This document shows positions 45,220 to 57,400 of a stretch of DNA of 64,000 nucleotides, in pieces; position 1 is the stretch's first letter; every line of letters begins with the position of its first letter. The notes beneath the pieces are model-generated. The model saw nothing but the letters and a program-made list of their open reading frames with translations, had not been told where the DNA came from and searched no databases. Origin of the DNA: Niebla homalea (lineage: Eukaryota > Ascomycota > Lecanoromycetes > Lecanorales > Ramalinaceae); assembly GCA_019925105.1 (NCBI GenBank), contig JAHGAU010000016.1:186001-250000 (forward strand), in the 5' to 3' direction. The translations under genes and the position numbers were made by a program.

Positions 45220-45566
45220 TGTTAAATTAACTTTATTAACGGTACACCGGCGGGACTAATAAAAGTAAATATAAAAGACGTAACGTTACGGTTTAAATAC
45301 TTAAATACCACTTTAATAAATAGATTAATAATAAGATTAATTCTTAAGGAACTTAAAAAGAATTGGGGTATAACCTTTACTTAAGGTAAAGGTAATAACT
45401 ACCCCGCTTTACGCCTGTTAAACTACGGCTCATAAATGACGTATATTAAGGCCCTTTACCAAGGCCTTTTGCCAAGGCCCTTTATTAAGGCCTAACGGCC
45501 TACCTTGGCGCAGCAGTATGGCGCACCACTATAACGCCGGCGCAGAGATGGCGCTAGCTGCTAACA
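45220..45566 (-). repeat. Ty3 copy C right (5') LTR
   Basis: The inner part (45220-45390) is AT-converted. The outer 120 bp (GGCCTACCTTGGCGCAGCAG onward) are clean. Confidence 0.85.
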
Positions 45567-48500
45567 AAAAAACCCCGGAAAAATTATTATATACCCGGTT
45601 TATAATTATAATTTTTTAAGAATTAAATCTTTTAAAAATAATATTTCCGGGGTTTTATTAAGTTATATTATAATATAGGGTTTTCTTAAGGTTTTTCATT
45701 TTTAAAACTTAAAAGTTTAATAAATTCCTTATATTTCTATAATAATAAAAACTTTATAAGGCCGTCCGTTAATATTTTTATTATTAATATATATTTAATA
45801 TTAATCGTTTTCTTTTAATATTCTTATTATAATTAATAATAATATATATTTATATAGCGGAGTTTTATTATAAATTATAAGTTTATCTTTTAAATTATAT
45901 AGATTATTTAAGTATTATTATATTTAATCTTTAATAAATACGATAAATTTAATATAATTAATTTAAAGAAATAATTTTATTATATAAGCTTTTTTATTAT
46001 AAAAATAAAATTAAAGAATTTAACTTTAATAAAGCTTATTATTACCGTCTTTTATTTTATTATTTTTTAATTAATTAAGCTTTTAAAAAGCTTAAAAATA
46101 TAATTTTATAAGCTATACCGTATTTCCGTATTATTAATAAAGGATATATTAAATAAAGTTATAAATACGGTATAAAGATCTTTAATACGTTTATTATAAA
46201 CGATTATATAATACTTTATATAAGTAAAATATTATAATACTTATATAGTTAATTCTTAATAATATTATAATAAATTTATAAGGAACTTAAATAGCTTTAA
46301 GGTTAAAAAGGTTATATTTATTTTTATTATTACGGTAATAAAGTTAATTAAGCCGATAAATTATTAATATATGTAAATTTCTTAAAATATTACTTAATCG
46401 GTATTCTTAATAAATATATTAATATTATATAAAGGTATTTTAAGAATTTAATTTATTATTATAATATTAAATTTAACTATAAAATTATTAATATAACTAT
46501 TTTAATATAAGCGGATTTAACGAATTAATTTATCTTATATTATCTTTATATTTAAGAATTATTTAAGCTTATTTAAGTTTTTTATTTCGTATTTTTAAAA
46601 GAATTAACTTTAAAAGTTTTTTTTAAATTATTCTTTTAATTATAAATAACGATAATATTATTAATAAAGAAAAAAACTATTATATAATCGTTAATAAAGA
46701 AATATTTAATTTCCGGGATTTATTTTAAGTTTAAATTTATTAATATTTATAAGAAATTCCGGAATTATAATATTAATAATTACTTTAACTTATATAAGGT
46801 TTAAAGTAGGAAAAGTAAGATTTTACCTTTATACTTTTTAGTAATTTAATATATATAAATTCATTTATATTATTATTTATAAACGTATTAATAACGTTTT
46901 ATTACCTTATTTTTAAATTAAATATAATTACGATAACTATAAATACTCTTAGGACTTATATTATTAAAGTAACGGTAAATATATTTTATTCGGTTTTTTA
47001 TAAATTATTTTTTATATAAAGCTTTACTTTATATTTTATAAGATATCCTTTATTATTAAATTTATACTTAAATATCCAGGTAATTAAAATAGGTATTTTA
47101 CTCGCTTTTTCTATATAATTAAGTAAAACCTTTTTCTATATTCCTTTTACCTTAAATAAGCTAAGCTTTATTTTAATTATTAATTTAAAGCCCGCGGTAT
47201 ATAAGTATCTTAATATATAACGATAGTATTTTAGCTTAAAGGGTAGGGTATTACGGTAAAGCGTACCCTTAATTATTAATTTTAATAAATAAGAAAATAC
47301 TTTATTATTTTTATAAAGTTTAAATAATAATAAAAAAATAATAAATACTATATAATATAATAGCTTTAAACCGTTTTTAATTAAATTAAAAGCTATAATA
47401 TAACTTACTTTTTTTATATTTCGTTTAAAATTTTTTTTTAATAATATTATTTATATTAAAGTCCGATTTATTATTATTTCTCTTTTTGGGCTTTAAGGTA
47501 AACTTTAAAGTTAATATTAAAGTAAATAGAACATTACCTTTATTACCGTTATTATTATTTCCCCCGGAATTATTATCGTTATTATTATTACCCTTAACGT
47601 TATCTTCGTTTATAAAGTTATAATTTATAAACGTTAAAATTAATAAAAAGGGATATAATTATTATTATTCTTTATATTCTTTTAAAGGTTTTATCCCGGT
47701 AATTCCGTTTTATTTATTTTCTTTATTTTTTTTATTATTAATCGTTATTATAAAATATATAGTATTTATTAATAAGATTTTAAGGAATAACTTATTTTTA
47801 ATTTAAGTTACGTTAATTTTATTTACTTTATAGAATTCTTTTTCATTAAAGAAAACGTTTTAAGTATAAATAATTTTTCTTTAATTAAATATTTAGATAT
47901 TATAAATATTAATATTATAATAATTAACGAGGAAATTAATATATATTCTTAATATAAACTTTTTTTCCTTAGGATAAACTTATTAAATAAATAAGTTTTA
48001 TAGTTATATTATTTTAAATATTAAAGGTTTAACTTTAAATTTATAACTTTTTTAAATAATATAGCCTATAAGTACTTTTTTATTAATATTTAATTTATAA
48101 AAAAACCGGCCGTTTATACAATTTATAACTATAGGAATTAAAGTAAATTTACTTATAGTCTTATTACCCGTATTTTAATAATTAATAATTTACCCTTCCG
48201 TTCTAAATATTCGTTTTATATTATAGTATTTAATATTAATAACTTAAAAATAATATTAAGTTTATTAATAAAGCTATTAAACTTAAATCCTAATAATATT
48301 TTACCGTTTAATTAAATAAAAATTATATTATAATAGAATTAAATCTTAATCGTTTTAATAACTTTCCGTAAGATATTACTTATTTTTAATTTATATTTAT
48401 AAGTATATATTATTTAAAAATCGTATTTAAAATAAGCGATATATAATATTTATTAATTATAATTTATTATAGTATTTATTTATATAAGATTATAAATAAT

Positions 48501-50397
48501 TTAAAAGAAAAATATTAATAAAATCTTTACTTTATATAATAACCTTAATATAATTTAATAAGCCTTTAATAAGGTATAAACTTTATAATTACTTATCTTT
48601 AAAACCTTTTTTTTATTTATAATCTTTACTTTTTTAACTATTTTTATAAGATATTAAATAAAATCGTTATTAATATAAGAAAAAAATTAATATTATTCCG
48701 TTATTATTTTTAATTTTATTAATAACTTTATTAATTGTTTTAAGATAGCTTTATTAATTATAAAAGTATTATTAATATTTTTTTATTTAATATTATCTTT
48801 AAGGACGTAAAGATTACCGGTATATTTTAATACTATTATAAATTATCCTTTATAAATAAGTATACGTTCTTATTATTTAAAGTATATACTTTTTTACTTA
48901 AGAATATTATTAAATAAGTAGTTTCTTATAAAGTTTAAAATATAAATTATTTTTATAAAAATAATTTTAGTTTTTCCTTTAATAAGCTTATTAACGTAAA
49001 AAATAATACTTCTATATATTTTAACTTTATTATTATTAATACTTATAATAATAATATTATTTTTATTATTTATTTTTTTAATAAAACGGTTTTTTATAAT
49101 ATTATTATAAATATAAATTATAAAGCCGCTATTTATAATTTAAAATTATTTAAAATTTATATTTCTTAAAATAATAAAAGCTTTATATTTATTATTTAAT
49201 AATACCGGTAATAATTTTTCTTTTTTCTTAATATTTTTAAACTTCTTAAAAACCTTATTAATCCTCTTTTTAATTTTTTAATTTTTAAGTTTATCTTTTA
49301 CCTTTTTTATAATAGTTAAGTTTTATTTAAAATTTAATAATTTATTAAGCCGATTACCTTAAAGGTAATTATATTTATTAAATTAATATTTTATACCGTA
49401 TAAATATTTAATTAATTTAATTATATTACCTTTATAAGTTAATTTTATTAATTCTTTTAAAGTATTATTATTATTAATTTTCTTATTGCTAATTATAAAC
49501 ATTAAATATATTAAAGTTATCTTCTTTATATTATAAAGCCGGATATAATATTTAAATTTCTTTTTAATAATAATAAAAGTTACGGAATAATTTATTACGT
49601 TCTTAATATTAAACTTATATATTTAAAATAATATTAATATATATTTCTTTATTATTATTAGAAAATCGTAAATTATACGTTTATAATTTAAAATTTCTAT
49701 AAAATAATTATTTTTAACTTATATAAATATATATATTTATTTATTTATTTAAAATTTAAGACTTTATTAAAATTTAAGATTAATCTTAATATAATAATAC
49801 TTTTTCTTTATTTTTAAAAAGCGGGCGGAATTTAAGGGTATTATTTTTAATTAAAGGGCTTAAAAGAAGTCCTATAAATAGACTTTTACGTCTTAAAAAT
49901 ATATAAGATTTATTTTATTAATTAATAAATAAATAAAATTATTAAGCTTTATTAATAAAGTATTTTACTTTTTTACCGTAATACGTAATTTTTATATTAT
50001 ATTATATATATTTTATATATAATTATAGTATTTATAACTTAATCGCTTAAGACTTAAGGAAGTTTTAATTTACTAAGCTTTATTAATACTTTAAGCTTAA
50101 TATTAAAAATAAAGTTTATAAGATTTTAAATATAATATCCAGTTACTTTTTTTTAACAATAAATAATTATACGTTTTAATTTTTAGAATTAATAAGCTTT
50201 ATTTTATAAAAACTTATTTTAAATTAATTAATTAATAAAAAAAAATAAAAATTGGTTTTTTTATAATTTTTACTTAAGTTTCTATATATTATCCTTTAAG
50301 TATATAATTTAAAGGCTATATTTATATAATTTAATTATTAAATAAATAATTTAAATCTTTAATAAATATATTAAATATATATAATTAAGCTTATAAT

Positions 50398-50624
50398 TAT
50401 TATATATATAAACGTATAAATATAATAAGGTAATATAAATTAAGTATAATTTATAAAGATAAATCTATAAAAAAAAACTATAAGATACGCTTAATTAGTT
50501 TGGGATATACGGCTAAGTAATAAGATATATACGTATTATAAAAGTATCTTAACACCGCTCGCATGACGGCTTAATAACACTCCATGCCCGCAACATTACC
50601 ACCATGCCTACACCTAGGCTGACA
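50398..50624 (-). repeat. Copia 5' LTR (right), inner half RIP-mutated
   Basis: The inner ~130 bp are AT-converted. The outer ~80 bp are clean (GCATGACGGCTTAATAACAC to CCTAGGCTGACA), the mirror image of the left LTR. Confidence 0.75.
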
Positions 50625-50629
50625 CTAGA

Positions 50630-51279
50630 TCTTGTACGTCTTCGACCATCTTCCAAGCCGGTACAGGAAGTCATAACTCGTCGACCTCGCTATACCTGAG
50701 GGCGAGATTGTGTACCGAGCGGCCCGGCTCATTCGGGACGTCGGGAATTTAGCGTATTCATAACCGCTGTCAATTCCTTGGCGTTTCGACTCCACCCCGA
50801 CCCCGACAAACCCCCGAGTCGGACACGCTAAACCCGATTAGGCACTACAGGGCCCAAAATTCTTGTCAAGACTACAAAACACCATAAATCTCGAGTGCAC
50901 CACCACAATAACCATAACAGTGATACGTAGGTTTGAGATGCTCCGGAGTAAGCATTTATATAGTGTAAGTACCGAGAGTATATATAATAGTAAGCCGAAA
51001 TGTAGTTGTTGAGCACCGAGCTCCGACCTTCTTACATATTTCTCGTTGACTTCGTTTCTCATAAATCGTTCGGTTTAAGCACGTACGGTGAAATCCATCG
51101 CTTAAATCGTTTAGAAATGGCCTGAAACTTATCGGTAAGGCCGAGATCACGTTATACTGCCTCCGTTTATCTTTTTGGCGCTCTCCGAATTCTCTGGCCC
51201 CGTCCAAAGACCTCAGGCTTTTCACCACTTGTAGCCGGCCTCCAACGGCCTTTACTCAGCTCTTCTGTTGTTACTCATA
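50630..51279. other. GC-rich stretch right of the Copia insertion, no gene recognised
   Basis: Continuous with 37351 before the Copia inserted. Short overlapping minus-strand frames (50828-51228) have no family resemblance. It may hold the 3' end region or a terminal repeat of the pogo-type transposon whose transposase ends near 51280; no matching opposite end is present because that side was cut by the Ty3 LTR at 52965. Confidence 0.45.
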
Positions 51280-52964
51280 CTTGTAGCTTGAATATCAAAC
51301 GAGACCGTGACTTCGACGGTGTTGTAACGCGTGCGGCGAGTGATTCAGGCGCAGTGGTAGGTGGAGGGACGAAGCGGACCTGTTTTTTGGGAGTCTTCGG
51401 TGTTGTGACGCATACGGCAGTAAGTGAGGGTGAGGCAGGTGGTGTAGTAGGGGCAAAGTAGGCCTGTTTTTTGGGCGTTCTCCTTGGTGTTTTTGGGCCA
51501 TGAATCTCGTACGTGAAGATGTCGAGACCGATGGATAGGATATTCTTCCTGAAAGCCGCGATCTTTTTCCTCTCAAGGGCTTCTTGTTGTTTTGGAATAA
51601 GGACCTTCTCCTAGTTGTTATTCCTATCATCGATGATCTCTTGATTCATGACTCTTGCTTCACCACCGTAGTTGCCTTTTGCTCTTTTTTTTTGGCCTCC
51701 TTGCGCTTGTTGAGTTCTAAGAGGGCTTGATTAGTGCTTTGTTTGATTATCAAAGAAGTCATCGCGTAGATACAAGCACTGCCCACTTTTTGGATAGCTG
51801 TCTCCAGCTTTGCTCCGGTTCGAAAGTCGCGAAGGTCGCGAAATCCTTCGCAAAGCATTTGCCGGTGTCAGAGGTATAGCTTCATTTGAGTCCGAAGGAG
51901 GAAGCATGCCTTTTGGTGGCGTCGTTGTGTGAGGTAAGTCGCTTTGAGGACTGCTGCTTTGCTCACTCATCGGCTCGCTTAATTGTCCTTGTTGCTCGGC
52001 CGGCTTACTCCCTTGTATAGTCAGTTGCTCCAAAGCAGGAAAAAGCAGCCGCACGACTACATTAGGATCGAATGGTGAGAGGCCAGTCTTTCGCCACGCT
52101 GATTGGATGACTTCAGCCGTAAAGGTAGCATCGCGAGCCAGAAGATATTGCTCAATAAATCGACTTTGTCGATTTGGTGGCTGGCTCCGAGCCGGGAGAT
52201 TTTGAGGATGTTGTTTTTGTAATGCGTTGCCAAAGGAGCAAAAATACCAACATCCAAGGGTTGAAGTACGTAAGTCGAGTGAGATGGTAAGCATAGCAGG
52301 ATAAGCTTATTCTTAATAACATACTCAATAGCGGCAGTAGTGATATGAGAAGCATGGCCGTCGATACAAAGCATACGGTACACGCCTTTTTGGGCAATTT
52401 GTGTTTCCCGATCGAAGCATTTCTGAAACCAATCAATTCCGATCTCATTGTCGGTTTATCCGCTCTCGCTGGTAGCTATTAAGCCTTTGTCACCAAGAGC
52501 TTCGAACCAGGCTCTATGTTTCAATCTAGCTTTAAAGATTATCCAAGGCTTCAACACTCGGCCATCCAAAGAGACGCACTCAATAAGGGAAACCCAATCA
52601 CGGTTCCCACATTAAGTCATGTACTTGCCACCGAACTCGTATTTTGAAATCATAGCTCTCAATTTTGCGATGACACCCATCATAAAGCCTTTTTTATCCA
52701 TATTGTAGATATTTTCATCTTGCACGTCGAACTCAGCCTTCAGCTTTTTGTAGAGCTCGAACCAGCCTTTGATTATTTTCAGGATTATGCGCCAAAGCTC
52801 TTTCTTTGTCGAGGGGAGGGATATATTTTGTCTTGAGATCTGGGTTGCGGCTGAGATACTTCATTGTCTAGTTGATACCGACGGTAATAGGATTGCCCTT
52901 TTTGCGGAGGATGTCTTCTGCTATAAATCGGACTTGCTCGACTCTTGCGGGCAAGCCCCAGGCT
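51280..52964 (-). pseudogene. Fot1/pogo-type DDE transposase, 5'-truncated and RIP-damaged
   Basis: The minus strand reads, through several stops: FIAEDILRKKGNPITVG, N-TMKYLSRNPDLKTKYI (CENP-B-type HTH; TAG for TGG), IKGWFELYKKLKAEFDVQDE, IYNMDKKGFMMGV, SLIECVSLDGRVLKPWIIFK, RMLCIDGHASHITTAAIEYV, LLCLPSHSTYVLQPLDVGIF, FTAEVIQSAWRKTGLSPFDP, and a Pro/Thr/Lys tail with TPKTPKKQ repeats. This is the order of pogo/Fot1 transposases, with DGHxSH and LPxHSTxxLQPLDV around the catalytic acids. The stops TAG/TAA fall where Trp or Gln is expected, a mild RIP signature, although the region stays GC-balanced. The N-terminus is cut by the LTR at 52965. Confidence 0.8.
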
Positions 52965-54449
52965 TGTTAGACAGGTCCGCCGGCTCACAGCTGGCGGGGC
53001 TAGTCAAAAGGGGTTTGTAGAAGACGTAAAGTGTAACTGTAGATTTAATACTTAGATTTAAAAGGTAGATTAATTCTTAAGGAATTATAAACTGGCTGGA
53101 CGTAAGCCTATCTTAAATAACCGGTCTTAAAGGTAGCTTAAATTACAGTAATAATAACTTTAACCCCGGTTATAATTACGTATACCCGTATATAAAAAGC
53201 TTAAACTCTTAAAGCCTTTAATTTTAAAAGTTACCGCTTAAACGGCTATATTATTTAATTATAACCCTTAAGTAAACCGGTATTTAATATACTTAATATA
53301 CTTAATATACGTTAAATACTTATTAAGCGTTAAACGTTAATAATACCTCCCTTTTTATACTTTAATCTTTAAAGATAAAAATTATATAAATAAGTAATAA
53401 TATTATAAAGAAAACGTTAATACGTAATCGGCGTATACGTAAAGTTCGTTAAAAATTTATTATTAAAACTTAATAAGAAAAAAGTTAAAAAAAAAAGAAT
53501 TTATACGTATACTTTAAAGTACGTATTAAAAACGTCGTTTAATATATTAAACGTAATAGAATATTATATATTAACGTATAGTTAACGTAATATAATAAAA
53601 CTTGTTAAAAACTTCCTTATAAAATTTAATAAGAAAAAATGAATAAAAAAAGAGTTTTAATAATATTAATTAATAATTAAATCGTTATTTAAGAATTTAC
53701 TTATTAATTTATTATAATATAATAATAATTAAGTAATAAAAGGTTTATTATTATTTTAAACTTCTTTTTTTTCTTTTTTTAATAATCTTAATAACGTTTA
53801 TAAATATATTATACGTAAACTTTAATTATAATACTTAATTAATATATAAAAATAATTTTTATTTATATCCTTATTATTATTATAATAAGTTACGTTAACT
53901 ATATATAAGCGTTTATATACTTAATATAATAATAATCCGTAATAATAATAAATAAACGTATATTAATATAACATAAATAAGAAAGTAAAGTAAATATTAT
54001 TTTAATATTTTAACGTATAATACTTATATAATATAATAACGTTTCGTTAATATTTTATAATAAAAATATATTTATAATTAAATAAAAGTTAATAATATAT
54101 AAATACCCTATACTTTATATATTATTATTAAAATATTAACGTTTTAATTAAATATAATTCCCGGAGAAACTTATTAAAAAGGTATATAAGGTAATACGTA
54201 AACTTAATCAAGCTTTACGGCCCCGGAAGAGATCTTACTTATTATATTAATACGATAGATTCCTTTATAAGTTTAAAGTTTAATATAAATTATACGGATA
54301 TATAAAAATAATACGTTATATAGTTAAGCCAATATATTACTATATCCGATTAAAGGTTTATAAGTTAATAATAACTTTTAAAAGGGAAGTAAAGAAATAA
54401 TCGTTTTAAGTTTTTACCGCGGAAACGGAGGTTATTAAATTTAAAGTAA
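52965..54449 (-). mobile_element. Ty3/gypsy element (copy D), left part with LTR
   Basis: Starts with an LTR, TGTTAGACAGGTCCGCCGGC, similar in layout to the LTR of copy C (CCGGCGGGACTAGT / GCGGGGCTAGTC; AGATTAATTCTTAAGGAA shared). The first ~80 bp are clean, then RIP-mutated; the LTR end is near 53340 but not certain. The rest is decayed 3' region. It is interrupted by LINE copy 2, with continuation at 60233. It truncated the pogo transposase on insertion. Confidence 0.7.
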
Positions 54450-57400
54450 TATATAATATAAAGAAGGAAGGAGATGGCGACGAACAACGGGACCCCAGAG
54501 GTCAGAAACGATACACGTATATATAGCTTAAGTAATAATGAGGATAATACTTTAAATACGATAGGCGGAAGCGGAATAATAATAAAGGTAAAAAAAGAGG
54601 AAGGGTAAGCGGTCTAAATTGATAGGAACGGTAATAAGTCGTACGAATAACGCGATAAATACGAGATAAAAAGGTTTTAAATCGAATAAGGAATTTATAG
54701 TTAATAAAATATACGTAAAGGAACGCGTATAATACGTAAAAGTATTATTATAAAAGGTAATAAATAAAAAGCGGAGGGGACGAAGACGATACGTAAGGAC
54801 GGATAAAGGGTAAATGGAGGCGTAAAAGGCCTTATTAAGTATATATAAACTAAAAGAGAGCTAAATAAAAACAAAAAAACATTAAATAAATAAAAATAAA
54901 CTATAAAAAGAAATAATTATTAAATATATAAAAAAGAAATAAAAAGGGAAGAAATAATAAAAGCGTTAAAAAACCTCCTTATAACTATATAAAAAGATAT
55001 TATATTAAAGACCTAACCGATATTATAAATTAAGTTACGGGGGATAAAAGACTTTTACGTAAAAACGGGGAGAAGTTTAAAAAAGTTAAAAAGATTACGC
55101 GGAGCTTAAAAGGCAATAATAAAAACGCCGGCAGATAGAGATAAAAAGAAATAAAAAGGATACGTATAAAATAAGGGAATAACGGGGAAGCTTTAAAAAA
55201 AAGAATAAGAATAAGTTAAATAATAAAAGTTATAAAGGTAATATTAATATTAATAATAAAGGAAATAAAGGTAAAAAAGAAAGCAACGGTATTAAAGAAA
55301 ATAAAAATAATAATTATATAATTATCAAACGAAAAGGAAAAGAGTATAACGGTAAAAATAAACCCGTTATAATTAATAAAGGCATTTAAAGTAACGGGAG
55401 AATTATTAATAAAATAAATTATTACGATATATAAACTATAAAACGGGGATATCCTCCTTAATATAACCTTATTAAAGGTAAAGAAAAAGTTAAAAAAATT
55501 AAAGGGATAAACCGGTAAAAAAGGATATAAAATGGTAAAGATATTAAAGTAATCCTTTATTATTGCGGTAAACGGGATATACTTAATAAGGTTTATAAAG
55601 GAGGAAAAGGAAATTATTTTAAAACGGATAAAAAAAGAGAATACGGTTTTTTACTTTAAATTAAAAATTATTAATTATAACCTCCCCGCTATAATAAAAA
55701 GGCTAAACGCCTTTAATTATATAAAAAGATACTTTATAATTATTTTAAGTATAATATTAATAAGGATATATAACGATATTTTCAATAAAAAGGTAATAAA
55801 AGGTAAATCCTTTAAGTTAATAAAACCTTAAAACCGGGTAACGGATATCTATTAATACTTTAAATATTAAGGGTACGGGTATATTATTACGAAGTACCCT
55901 AATAATATAAAGTACGTAATATATATTAAAGGGTATAATATATATAAATATATTAACTTAATAATAAAAGGCCTGGTAAAAAACGTATTAAAATATATAG
56001 CGTATAATAATAATAGTTATTTAATATAAAACTTACGATATACGGTAAAAATAAAGGAAACTTAATATAAAAAAATTAAAATAACAGTTAAAGTTTAACG
56101 TTATAACTTATATAAACCTGGACCAATAAAGTAATTAAAAACGGTTTTAAAACGTAAACGGAGTTTATTAAACGGAAAAAAGTAAAACGTAATAATTAAT
56201 AATATAAAAAAAAGGAAACTTATAACGATATTAACCTTTAAGGCCGACCGCTTAACCGGGATTATTATTATAATGAAAAGATTAAAATAAATAACATTTA
56301 ACCTTAAAAAGAGACCGTTTATATAAATAAAAATTAATAAAGAAAATTTAATAGATATTAATATTTAATATATTTACGTTTTTAAAAGTAATATAATATA
56401 ATATATATAAGGAAATAATTAAAATTATAATATTAATATTTAAATCTAAAAAAATAAAGGATATTAATATTATAATAATATAAAAGCCGTTATATAATCC
56501 GTATATTTATTCTTTAATTAATTCGGGAAATAATTTTTATTTAACCTTTAAAAATAATAAGATAACGCGGATATATTTCTTTATTAATAAAAGGTTAAAT
56601 ATAAATAATTAAGACGTTATTTATTACGGAGGGAACCTATATATATTCCGGATTATATAAAAAAAGGATATTAAAAGTACTTTAAATATTTATAATATAT
56701 ATAATCCGTTATTAATTAATAAGAAAGGACCTTTTATAATCCCGTTACTTAAGGATATTATAACCGTACCTAATAAATACCTCTTAATAAGGGACTTTAA
56801 TCTTTATTATATTTAATGGAATAAAAACGGTTATATAATTAATTATATTGAATTTAAGGAACTATTAATAATTATTATATAATTTAACCTTACGTTATTA
56901 ACGTTAAAAAAGGCTATTATATAAAAAAGCCGTAAACTTAAGATTATAATTAACTTAATATTCGGCTCGGAAAATATTATTAACTTAATTATAATATACG
57001 GATTTTAAAAGGACTTAAAATATAATTCGGATTACGTTTTAATATAAATAACCTTAAATTAATTTATTAATATAACTTTGCTTTTATTATTTAAATGAAT
57101 ATAAAAAACAGCTAAGGAAACCGAAATATTAATAAAAACGGTAAAAATAATATCTTAATTAATAAAATGTCCCCGGCTTAATAATAAAGAATAAATTAAC
57201 TATTTTATAAAACGGGTAATAAAAACTTTAAATAAAATAATTAATATTATAATTTTAATAATAAAACCGTCTTAAAGAGTTAAAATTTATTAAAATAAAA
57301 AGTATATAAAAGCGATTATAAAAATAAAAACGCTTATAAAATAAATTATTAAGTATAAGAACCGGGAAACGCTTTAACGGTTAAAAAAAGCTTAAAAAAA

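Larger units (their letters stand above)
37899..45566 (-). mobile_element. Full-length Ty3/gypsy retrotransposon (copy C), 7.67 kb
   Basis: LTRs of 347 bp at 37899-38245 and 45220-45566, ends TGTTAG..CTAACA, flanked by AAAAA on both sides (37894-37898, 45567-45571; low complexity but consistent with a 5-bp duplication). A polypurine tract (AAAAAAAAGAGA, minus strand) lies next to the left LTR at about 38250-38261, so it reads on the minus strand. RT is recognisable at 43205-42860: DNNLRFYINYYKLNTVIIKN, RFIKLNLKDTYYRLRIKSG and YLNDILIFNKNPADY (catalytic YxDD decayed to YLND). Integrase and the region with chromodomain follow towards 40000. It is inactivated by RIP throughout. Inserted into the Copia element, so younger than it. 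Confidence 0.85.
37352..50624 (-). mobile_element. Copia (Ty1) retrotransposon, 5.6 kb, split by a Ty3 element
   Basis: Outer LTRs of 227 bp (37352-37578 and about 50398-50624), ends TGTCATACG..CTGACA, with a perfect 5-bp target duplication CTAGA (37347-37351 and 50625-50629). A polypurine tract AAGGGGG (minus strand, 37580-37587) adjoins the left LTR, so that is the 3' LTR and the element reads on the minus strand. At about 47030-47170 the minus strand shows the Copia reverse-transcriptase start: IPILITWIFKYKFNNKGYLI and KYKVRLYIKG. Everything between the LTRs is RIP-mutated. The Ty3 element 37899-45566 sits inside its 3' region. The remaining body runs 37579-37898 and 45567-50397. Confidence 0.8.
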
